Assembly: GCA_002367355.1 (NCBI GenBank)
Contig: DFBQ01000202.1
Span: 1-10,796 of the forward strand
Reading direction: 5' to 3'
From: Deltaproteobacteria bacterium UBA3076
Lineage (GTDB): Bacteria; Desulfobacterota; Dissulfuribacteria; Dissulfuribacterales; UBA3076
Length of the DNA: 10,796 nucleotides
The notes below the pieces were generated by a model. That model saw only the letters and a list, made by a program, of their open reading frames with translations, had not been told where the DNA came from and did no database searches. Shown here piece by piece: positions 5,741 to 10,796 of the stretch. The translations under genes were made by a program, and so were the position numbers. The first letter of the stretch is position 1. Each line of letters starts with the position of its first letter.

Positions 5741-7510
5741 ATGGCTTTTGAAATAAACAAAAGTGAAATCGGGATAACCGATGAAATCGTCAACACCTGG
5801 CAGAGCATTGTTAATACAATAGCAGAGATCATTAACGTGCCTTCTGCCTTGATCATGAAAGTTGATGAGCCTTACATCGAAGTCTTTCGCTCAAGTCAAT
5901 CAAGCAAAAATCCATATAAAGCAGGAGACAGGGAGTATCTGGCCGGACTTTACTGCGAGAGGGTAGTAGAGACGAGGAATAAGCTTCTGGTTCCAAATGC
6001 GTTGAAAGATAAAGAGTGGGGTAAGAACCCGGATATAGAATCGGGAATGATTTCCTACCTTGGTTTTCCGCTCCTCTGGCCTGATGGGGAAGTGTTTGGC
6101 ACTATCTGTGTGCTTGATTCAAAGGAGAATAAATACGAAAAACGGCATGAGAAGCTCATGGCAAGTTTTAAAGAGCTTGTCGAAGCTCACCTTTCCTTAC
6201 TGTTTAAAAATTTGGCAAACAGGAGGAACCTGGAAGATATTCTTGATAACCTTTCTGAGGGCATCATCGCCCATGACAAGGATAGATACATCGTGTTTTT
6301 CAACCGGGCTGCTGAGAAAATAACCGGCTATTCCAGAGAAGAGGTCCTTGGAAAAGACTGTCACGAAGCCTTTGGCGGACCTTTCTGCGGCAGCCGCTGC
6401 TCTTTTCAAGACGGCCCGCCTGATTCCCTGGATCATCTTTATTACCCCCTTAATATTCTTACCAGAAAAGGCGAGCCCAGGCGGATTGAAATGACGGTGA
6501 ACGGCAGGGAAGATGAGGCTGGACGCTTTGTTGGCATTATCGCCTCTTTTCGGGATGTAACGGACCTGATCGGGTTAAAAATTCAGCCTGGGGATCTCAA
6601 GGGCTTTGCCGGGATCATCGGGCATGATCCGAAAATGCTTCAGGTTTATAAACAGATACGAGACATGAGTACCAACGACTATCCGGTCCACATCACTGGC
6701 GAGACCGGCACAGGAAAGGAACTGGTGGCACATGCCATCCACGACGAGAGCCGCCGGGGCGGAGGTCCATTTGTGCCTGTCAATTGTGCAGCGCTTCCGG
6801 AAGGAACACTTGAGAGTGAACTTTTCGGGCACGTGAAAGGGGCCTTTACCGGAGCTGTGCGGGATAAAAAGGGCCGGTTTGAGCTGGCTAACAACGGCAC
6901 CCTGTTTCTGGACGAGGTGGCTGATCTGCCAAAGCCTATACAGGCAAAACTTTTGCGGGTCCTTCAGGACGGGACATTCGAGCGCGTGGGTGACGAAAAG
7001 ACCACCTCAGTGGATGTGCGTCTGATCAGCGCTACAAATCGGGATCTGAAGCGCGAAGTGGAGAAAGGCAATTTTCGCGAGGATCTCTATTATCGCATCA
7101 ACGTGGTCCCGATTCACCTGCCGCCACTCAGGAAGCGAAAAAACGACATTCCTTTTTTGCTGGAGCACTTCATCAATGAGGCCAGTGAAGACGGACAACA
7201 AACCCTGGGTCTTTCCAAAGAGGCCGTGGCACTGATGAAGGACTATCCCTGGCCTGGAAACGTCCGTGAGCTTCAAAGCGCTATTCGATTCGCGCTTATC
7301 AAGTCCAAGGGTCGGATTATTCAGCCTGATGACCTTCCAGTGGAATTGAAAAAATGGCAAAATGAACAATCCTCCAGGGGCCCTTCCAGAAAACTGGATT
7401 GGGATAGTGTTCGTACTGCCCTGGCCAGAAGCGGAGGGAACAAGGCTAAGGCGGCCAGATTCCTTGGTGTCGGGCGCGCCACCCTTTACCGGTTTCTTGC
7501 AGATTTTTAG
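5741..7510 (+). CDS. Sigma-54-dependent transcriptional activator (GAF-PAS-AAA+-Fis HTH)
   Basis: A 589-residue NtrC/NifA-class enhancer-binding protein. An N-terminal GAF domain (about 20-155) is followed by a PAS domain (about 165-285), then a central AAA+ ATPase (about 288-520) with Walker A GETGTGKE at 320-327, the sigma-54-contacting GAFTGA at 367-372 and Walker B LFLDEV at 388-393. A Fis-type helix-turn-helix ends the protein (about 553-589; GGNKAKAARFLGVGRATLYRFL). There is no receiver domain, so it senses a ligand or redox state directly. In the PAS domain Cys207, Cys216 and Cys220 form a C-x8-C-x3-C pattern that may bind a cluster or act as a thiol switch. The ATG at 5741 has only a weak, distant AGGT. 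Its probable binding sites lie immediately after its stop codon, upstream of the cytochrome genes. Confidence 0.93.
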   Translation: MAFEINKSEIGITDEIVNTWQSIVNTIAEIINVPSALIMKVDEPYIEVFRSSQSSKNPYKAGDREYLAGLYCERVVETRNKLLVPNALKDKEWGKNPDIESGMISYLGFPLLWPDGEVFGTICVLDSKENKYEKRHEKLMASFKELVEAHLSLLFKNLANRRNLEDILDNLSEGIIAHDKDRYIVFFNRAAEKITGYSREEVLGKDCHEAFGGPFCGSRCSFQDGPPDSLDHLYYPLNILTRKGEPRRIEMTVNGREDEAGRFVGIIASFRDVTDLIGLKIQPGDLKGFAGIIGHDPKMLQVYKQIRDMSTNDYPVHITGETGTGKELVAHAIHDESRRGGGPFVPVNCAALPEGTLESELFGHVKGAFTGAVRDKKGRFELANNGTLFLDEVADLPKPIQAKLLRVLQDGTFERVGDEKTTSVDVRLISATNRDLKREVEKGNFREDLYYRINVVPIHLPPLRKRKNDIPFLLEHFINEASEDGQQTLGLSKEAVALMKDYPWPGNVRELQSAIRFALIKSKGRIIQPDDLPVELKKWQNEQSSRGPSRKLDWDSVRTALARSGGNKAKAARFLGVGRATLYRFLADF

Positions 7511-7512
7511 GA

Positions 7513-7554
7513 TGTCTCATGAGACGTTTATGTCTCATAATTTGATGTGAGACA
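7513..7554. promoter_or_regulatory. TGTCTCA inverted-repeat sites, distal cluster
   Basis: TGTCTCA (7513-7519) is joined directly to TGAGACG (7520-7526), giving a 12-base perfect palindrome GTCTCATGAGAC. A second pair, TGTCTCA (7531-7537) and TGAGACA (7548-7554), is spaced by ten bases. The sites begin three bases after the activator's stop and lie about 195-235 bases upstream of the -24/-12 candidate, a normal enhancer position for a Fis-HTH activator. Confidence 0.65.
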
Positions 7555-7620
7555 CTCTTGCACCTTTCGGATTACCAAATATATCACAGTATCAGCATGT
7601 TAGATTTATTTCTTTTCGCC

Positions 7621-7648
7621 TGGGACAAAGTGTCTCAATAGTGTCTCG
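7621..7648. promoter_or_regulatory. TGTCTCA inverted-repeat sites, proximal cluster
   Basis: TGGGACA (7621-7627, one mismatch to TGAGACA), TGTCTCA (7631-7637) and TGTCTCG (7642-7648) form a compact inverted plus direct arrangement about 100-125 bases upstream of the promoter candidate. Together with the distal cluster this makes seven half-sites within 136 bases. Confidence 0.65.
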
Positions 7649-7746
7649 GGTTACCCGAACTACGGCGGGATACGTCAACGGCGCAAAAGGAAACTAACTG
7701 CCCAATATTAAAGCCTTTTCCCCTATTATTTTGTACAATTTTATCC

Positions 7747-7761
7747 TGGCACAGATCTTGA
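7747..7761 (+). promoter_or_regulatory. Candidate sigma-54 (-24/-12) promoter
   Basis: TGGCAC at 7747-7752 and TTGA at 7758-7761 have the exact spacing of the consensus TGGCACG-N4-TTGC. The -24 element is perfect over six bases; the -12 element has A where C is usual, so it may be weak. The predicted start of transcription is near 7773. It lies downstream of the activator's likely binding sites and upstream of the genes at 7974, 8253 and 8520. Confidence 0.55.
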
Positions 7762-7771
7762 TAATATGGCG

Positions 7772-7787
7772 TTGAAAACGTTTTCAA
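7772..7787. promoter_or_regulatory. Perfect 16-bp palindrome at the predicted transcription start
   Basis: TTGAAAACGTTTTCAA is perfectly self-complementary, with a central CG like operators of LacI/PurR-family repressors. It would cover about -1 to +15 relative to the sigma-54 candidate, where a bound repressor would block initiation. No LacI-type regulator is encoded in the window. Confidence 0.45.
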
Positions 7788-7821
7788 AGAGATACGTGAT
7801 TACACTAAAAAAGTCTGAAGC

Positions 7822-7949
7822 ATGATTCCGCTCAAAAAGCCCGAGATGCAAGGTGCGAAATTTTCCAGGCATGAGACGTACTTATCGTACGTCGCAGTGA
7901 CTGGAAAATTGAAGCAACGCCGCAGATTGGGTTTTTTCAGCGGAATCAT
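7822..7949. repeat. 128-bp palindromic element in the leader
   Basis: The ends ATGATTCCGCT (7822) and its complement (ending 7949) are inverted, as are the centre words GACGTAC (7875-7881) and GTACGTC (7887-7893) around TTATC. Between them, AATTTTCCAG faces CTGGAAAATT. It matches a dispersed intergenic palindrome type seen in this group (GATGCAAGG...GACGTACTTATCGTACGTC). Transcribed from the upstream promoter it would make a long hairpin ending about 24 bases before the first gene. Confidence 0.8.
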
Positions 7950-7973
7950 TCGTCCTTAGAAGGGATCAAGACA

Positions 7974-8177
7974 ATGAAGCCGTGTGATGAAAACATTAAG
8001 AAAACGCTCAAACTTGCAGAAGAGATGCTTGACCTTGCCGATAAAGGAGACGCTGTGCGCGAAGATACCGGCTGCGGCGTGCTGTATGGTGTTTTAAGAG
8101 ATTCCGGCTATAAGATCAGGAAGCTGGCAGAAACAGAAAAGGAGGCCCATATAAAAAAAGGCTGGTGGAAAGTATGA
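7974..8177 (+). CDS. Small helical protein of unknown function
   Basis: A 67-residue protein without a recognised family. It is predicted to be mostly helical, highly charged (many Lys/Glu), with two cysteines (C4, C34) and a Trp pair near the end (KKGWWKV). There is no signal peptide or membrane segment, so it is probably cytosolic. A GAAGGGA site (7959-7965) lies eight bases before the ATG, and codon use is like that of its neighbours, so it is likely real. It is the first gene after the sigma-54 promoter candidate and the long palindrome, and precedes the zinc-ribbon and cytochrome genes on the same strand. The arrangement suggests an accessory or small regulatory role in that unit, but no function can be assigned. 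Confidence 0.7.
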   Translation: MKPCDENIKKTLKLAEEMLDLADKGDAVREDTGCGVLYGVLRDSGYKIRKLAETEKEAHIKKGWWKV

Positions 8178-8252
8178 GAAAGCTGGTGAAAAAAATTGTG
8201 GAAGGTATAACCTATAATAGTGCTATTACGAGCTAATTTTGGATAACACACC

Positions 8253-8504
8253 ATGAAATGCCCTGGACAAGACAGCCGTTACTGGAAACCATGGGCTATT
8301 TTTGAAGTCAGGTGCCCCAAATGTGGAAGCCAGGTAGAATTCTTTAAGGACGACACAACGCGCCTGTGCAAAAAATGCGGCCATCGGTTTGTGAATCCCA
8401 GGATGGATTTTGGCTGTGTCTCATACTGCCCGTATGCTGAGCAGTGTCTGGGCGACCTTTCTTGTTCATCAGATCAGGTTGTCACCGTTGACCGTAGCAA
8501 TTAA
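8253..8504 (+). CDS. Small zinc-ribbon protein with extra Cys cluster
   Basis: An 83-residue protein. C21-x2-C24 and C39-x2-C42 form a clear zinc ribbon (RCPKCG ... LCKKCGHRF). A second group follows, C55-x3-C59-x5-C65, with C3 and C71 also available, so a second metal or iron-sulfur site is possible. From memory, similar N-terminal modules (MKCPGQD...YWKP start, zinc ribbon, then DFGC...YC...AEQC) occur fused to HD-domain proteins in anaerobes; here the module stands alone. The start lacks a strong ribosome-binding site (only GGAT about 10 bases upstream), so translation may depend on the upstream gene 75 bases away. It is cytosolic and lies 15 bases before the cytochrome start, probably in one transcript. 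Function unknown. Confidence 0.75.
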   Translation: MKCPGQDSRYWKPWAIFEVRCPKCGSQVEFFKDDTTRLCKKCGHRFVNPRMDFGCVSYCPYAEQCLGDLSCSSDQVVTVDRSN

Positions 8505-8519
8505 CTGAGGAGGTACGTT

Positions 8520-9785
8520 ATGAAGAGGAAGTGGATTGTCGTATTGGGGTGCTCTATCGCCATGTTCTGTTTCACAGGCCTGGCAATCGGAGCTGAAGAG
8601 GCCTGTATTACCTGTCACAGAGACATTTCTCCCGGACAGGTAGCAGACTGGGAATCCAGCAAGCACAGCGGAGAAGACGTGACTTGTTCGGTCTGTCATG
8701 GCGAGGAGCACACAGGGGCCAAGGATGCCAAACTGGCTCAGATGCCTGATGAACATGTCTGCGCTCAGTGTCATGAAGAGAAGTTCAATCAGTTCGCAAA
8801 GGGCAAGCACAACTTTGGCTGGACATCCTTGAACGCCATGCCGATTACCCATGCCGAGCCTGATGAGTTGGTGGAAGGAGGCAGGGGTTGCGGTGGCTGC
8901 CACAACATGGGGATCAAGTCCGAGACCCAGAAAAAGGAGCAGAGGGACAAAGGTTATCGTTACCAGAACAACTCGTGTGATGAATGCCACACCAGGCACA
9001 GCTTCTCCAAAAAGGAAGCCCTTGATCCCAGGGCCTGCCAGCAGTGCCATATGGGATACGATCATCCTCAGTGGGAGATGTGGAGCAGTGCAAAGCACGG
9101 CACCCGTTATTTTGTAAAGGAAAAGGGTGAACTCCCTGAAAACGCCGCCGCACCCACTTGTCAATTATGCCACATGCCGGACGGAAACCATACCAACAGG
9201 ACTGCCTGGGGCTTCCTTGGTGTAAGACTTCCCCTTCCTGAAGACAAGCAGTGGGCCGCTGACAGGGTGACCATCCTCAAGGCCCTTGGCGTTCTGAACC
9301 CTGAAACTGGGGAGCCGACCGCACGCCTGGATGCAGTAAAATCCGTGGACATGGTCCGTTTGACCGAGGAGGCATGGCTCACTGAACGGGAGAAGATGAT
9401 CAAGACCTGCAGCAAGTGCCACTCGGAGCAGTATGCCCGTGAGCAGCTCGCCACGGGAGATTCCATGATGCAGAAAGCCGACCGTCTCATGGCAGAAGGT
9501 ATCGAGATAGTGGCTGCCCTTTACAAGGACGGCATTATCAAGAAACCGGATCATTATGCCTTTGCCTATCCTGACTTTCTGTATTTCATGCAGACAGGTG
9601 GTTCGCACGTAGACCAGGTCCTTTTCCAGATGTACATGAAGCACAGGATGCGGACCTACCAGGGCTTCTTCCATGTAAATCCGGATTATGCCTATTGGTA
9701 CGGCTGGGCCATGATGACCAAGGACCTTGGTGAAATCAAAGAACTCGCCAAGACCATGAGGGCCACGGCCAAGATGGAGAAATAA
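8520..9785 (+). CDS. Periplasmic octaheme cytochrome c, hydroxylamine oxidoreductase (HAO) family
   Basis: A 421-residue protein with a Sec signal peptide (basic start MKRKW, hydrophobic 6-22, cleavage near AIGA|EE at 25). There are eight CxxCH heme sites starting at residues 29, 56, 81, 124, 153, 173, 214 and 297, the HAO pattern. The MPDGNH segment after heme 7 (219-224) resembles the active-site Asp/His region of HAO. Near the C-terminus HVNPDYAYWYGW (385-396) contains tyrosines that could correspond to the HAO heme-crosslinking Tyr. HAO oxidises hydroxylamine; relatives lacking the crosslink reduce nitrite or hydroxylamine to ammonium. In an anaerobe the reductive direction is more likely, but the sequence cannot settle it. 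There is no membrane anchor and no NrfH-like partner in the window. A strong GAGGAGG precedes the ATG. Confidence 0.9.
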   Translation: MKRKWIVVLGCSIAMFCFTGLAIGAEEACITCHRDISPGQVADWESSKHSGEDVTCSVCHGEEHTGAKDAKLAQMPDEHVCAQCHEEKFNQFAKGKHNFGWTSLNAMPITHAEPDELVEGGRGCGGCHNMGIKSETQKKEQRDKGYRYQNNSCDECHTRHSFSKKEALDPRACQQCHMGYDHPQWEMWSSAKHGTRYFVKEKGELPENAAAPTCQLCHMPDGNHTNRTAWGFLGVRLPLPEDKQWAADRVTILKALGVLNPETGEPTARLDAVKSVDMVRLTEEAWLTEREKMIKTCSKCHSEQYAREQLATGDSMMQKADRLMAEGIEIVAALYKDGIIKKPDHYAFAYPDFLYFMQTGGSHVDQVLFQMYMKHRMRTYQGFFHVNPDYAYWYGWAMMTKDLGEIKELAKTMRATAKMEK

Positions 9786-9786
9786 T

Positions 9787-9823
9787 CGATAGGATGGGGC
9801 GCCAAAGTCGCCCCATCCTATCG
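9787..9823 (+). terminator. Perfect 15-bp hairpin after the cytochrome gene
   Basis: CGATAGGATGGGGCG (9787-9801) and its exact complement (9809-9823) flank a seven-base loop, CCAAAGT. The hairpin begins two bases after the cytochrome stop. No T-run follows; instead GGAGG and an ATG (9834) come next. It may terminate, protect the 3' end of the cytochrome mRNA, or lower downstream expression. Confidence 0.7.
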
Positions 9824-9833
9824 TGGAGGCACT

Positions 9834-10094
9834 ATGAAAAAAGGGAAGACCCTGACGGCACCCGGATCTTCCGTCGACCATTCTTTGATCCTCAGAAACG
9901 AATGACCATCTGCCAATCGAGAACTATACATGGGCTATTCCGGAAAACATTGCTCCATAGGGCCGGTAACCATTAAAGCGAGTCTCTTTTACAGCCAGGT
10001 ACCAAGCTCTGTGGGCGAGTTTCTTGAGCTGCCCGCATATGAGTATGCTCCGATTCTGGTTAATACTATGATATTGAGACTGGAGGTTAGGTAA
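9834..10094 (+). pseudogene. Small reading frame interrupted by in-frame TGA
   Basis: After a good ribosome-binding site (GGAGG at 9825-9829), ATG 9834 opens a 23-residue frame (MKKGKTLTAPGSSVDHSLIL, then RNE) that ends at TGA 9903-9905. The same frame then stays open for 62 more codons to TAA at 10092-10094, including an internal ATG at 9930 and a protein-like stretch (KASLFYSQVPSSVGEFLELP). Read through, the product would have 86 residues with the TGA at position 24. It may be a recently broken gene, two short genes, or a selenocysteine codon; no clear SECIS-like hairpin is seen just after the TGA. No family is recognised. The space 9786-10145 holds nothing else besides the hairpin. Confidence 0.35.
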
Positions 10095-10145
10095 ATTAAG
10101 TCCTGATTCCGCGGTCGTTATCTAAAATGATAGGAGGATTATGAA

Positions 10146-10520
10146 ATGACAAAAAGACTGGAAATCTACAAGTGTGAACTGTGCGGCAACATGGTGGAAA
10201 TGGTTCACGAAGGAAAGGGGGATCTGGTCTGCTGCGGCCAGCCCATGAAACTGATGGAGGAGAATACCGTTGATGCAGCAAAAGAGAAGCACATTCCAGT
10301 AGTTGAAAAAGTGGAAAGTGGTTTCAAGGTGAAAGTGGGGAGTGTGGCTCACCCAATGGAGGAGAAACACTATATCGAGTGGATTGAGTTGATTGCCGAT
10401 GGCAGGGCCTACAGGCAGTTTTTGAATCCCGGAGATGCCCCGGATGCCGTTTTTCGCATTGAGGCCGACAAGGTCACTGCCAGGGCATACTGTAACATTC
10501 ATACCCTGTGGAAGGGATAA
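10146..10520 (+). CDS. dfx: Desulfoferrodoxin (2Fe-superoxide reductase)
   Basis: A 124-residue cytosolic enzyme that reduces superoxide to hydrogen peroxide without making oxygen. The N-terminal desulforedoxin-like domain has its FeS4 ligands at C10, C13, C29 and C30. The catalytic Fe(His)4Cys site is complete: H49 (in EKHIP with Glu47 and Lys48), H69, H75, C116 and H119 (CNIHTLW). The ligand numbering equals that of classical Desulfovibrio desulfoferrodoxin, so no insertions or losses occurred. AGGAGG (10132-10137) fixes the start at 10146; an ATG at 10141 leads directly to a stop. Rubredoxin, its usual electron donor, follows 12 bases later, as in known sulfate-reducer operons. The gene is also called rbo. 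Confidence 0.96.
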   Translation: MTKRLEIYKCELCGNMVEMVHEGKGDLVCCGQPMKLMEENTVDAAKEKHIPVVEKVESGFKVKVGSVAHPMEEKHYIEWIELIADGRAYRQFLNPGDAPDAVFRIEADKVTARAYCNIHTLWKG

Positions 10521-10532
10521 AAGGTGGCAATA

Positions 10533-10691
10533 ATGCAAAAATATGTATGTTCTGTCTGTGGATATGTGTATGACCCTGAGGAAGGTGATCCTGACAACGG
10601 TGTAGAACCGGGGACAGCATTTGAGGAAGTGCCTGACGATTGGGTATGTCCAATATGTGGCGCCTTAAAGGAACAGTTCGAGCCAGAATAA
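10533..10691 (+). CDS. rub: Rubredoxin
   Basis: A 52-residue single-domain rubredoxin, a cytosolic one-electron carrier with one Fe(Cys)4 centre. The ligands are C6-x2-C9 (VCSVCGY) and C39-x2-C42 (VCPICGA). The conserved Y4, Y11, YDP (13-15), the Gly/Asp loop EEGDPDNG, the F30 core residue and DDWVCP are all present, and the length is that of classical members. AGGTGG (10522-10527) lies five bases before the ATG. Directly behind desulfoferrodoxin, it most likely supplies electrons to that enzyme. No terminator hairpin is obvious after the stop; a repeat tract begins about 15 bases later. Confidence 0.96.
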   Translation: MQKYVCSVCGYVYDPEEGDPDNGVEPGTAFEEVPDDWVCPICGALKEQFEPE

Positions 10692-10705
10692 TTTCGACCT
10701 GTGCG

Positions 10706-10796
10706 GTTAGCCGTTAGCGGTTAGCTATTAGTTTAATGATTACAGGATGTTCTGCTATTACAAATTTAGCTGTTAGCTGTTAGCGATTAGCTGTTA
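10706..10796. repeat. TTAGC-type repeat tract, cut by window end
   Basis: The words GTTAGC, GGTTAGC, GATTAGC and CTGTTAGC recur in the same orientation at 10706-10733 and 10771-10796, separated by about 37 ordinary bases. They belong to the same word family as the palindrome at 1285-1417. An inverted arm may lie beyond the window. Confidence 0.65.

Noticed and set aside
8196..8218. TATAAT word with TTGTGG upstream before the zinc-ribbon gene
   Set aside because: The spacing of 11 bases does not fit a sigma-70 promoter.
8469..9164. Long minus-strand frame (231 residues) opposite the cytochrome
   Set aside because: It is antisense to an unmistakable eight-heme gene; its length comes from codon bias.
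9794..9976. + strand 60-residue frame after the cytochrome
   Set aside because: Its start lies inside the hairpin and lacks a ribosome-binding site; the frame starting at 9834 has a better one.
10074..10102. Possible -35/-10 promoter (TTGAGA, TAAGTC) before desulfoferrodoxin
   Set aside because: The -10 match is too poor to call.

Overview
The window looks like chromosomal DNA of an anaerobic, sulfate-reducer-type bacterium (Desulfobacterota, formerly deltaproteobacteria) or a close relative. The reasons are an orange-protein (ORP)-like set of Mrp/MinD ATPases with NifX-fold proteins, a 2Fe-superoxide reductase (desulfoferrodoxin) next to rubredoxin, an octaheme HAO-type cytochrome c, a sigma-54 enhancer-binding regulator, and intergenic spaces packed with palindromic repeats of the kind common in that phylum. 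All recognised genes are on the + strand. The species cannot be named from the sequence.

Layout. 1-706: gene-free leader with a nested inverted-repeat element. 707-5081: metal-cofactor/P-loop block. It holds a NifX-fold protein with a Gly/Arg/Met-rich tail, a repeat spacer, two overlapping MinD-type ATPases each carrying two 4Fe-4S motifs, an Mrp/NBP35 ATPase overlapping a second small NifX-fold protein with a Cys/His tail, and an FmdB-type zinc ribbon. This resembles the orp genes of Desulfovibrio vulgaris in gene content. 5082-5740: gene-free, repeat-rich. 5741-7510: sigma-54 activator (GAF-PAS-AAA+-Fis). 7511-7973: control region with seven TGTCTCA-type half-sites, a -24/-12 promoter candidate, a 16-bp perfect palindrome at the predicted start of transcription, and a 128-bp palindromic element. 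7974-9785: two small conserved-looking proteins and the octaheme cytochrome. 9786-10145: a perfect 15-bp hairpin and a short reading frame interrupted by TGA. 10146-10691: desulfoferrodoxin and rubredoxin. 10692-10796: repeat tract running off the end.

How the parts fit. The first block probably assembles or carries a metal or iron-sulfur cofactor: ATPases with ferredoxin-like inserts as scaffolds, NifX-fold proteins as cofactor carriers. The second block looks like a sigma-54-controlled respiratory or detoxification unit built on a periplasmic multiheme enzyme acting on hydroxylamine, nitrite or another small nitrogen compound, followed by a superoxide reductase/rubredoxin pair. The regulator most plausibly binds the TGTCTCA array just after its own gene and activates the cytochrome unit; no such sites were seen upstream of the ORP-like block. 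The most interesting points are this regulatory region, a 25-bp perfect inverted repeat flanking the whole ORP-like block, and the TGA-interrupted small frame.
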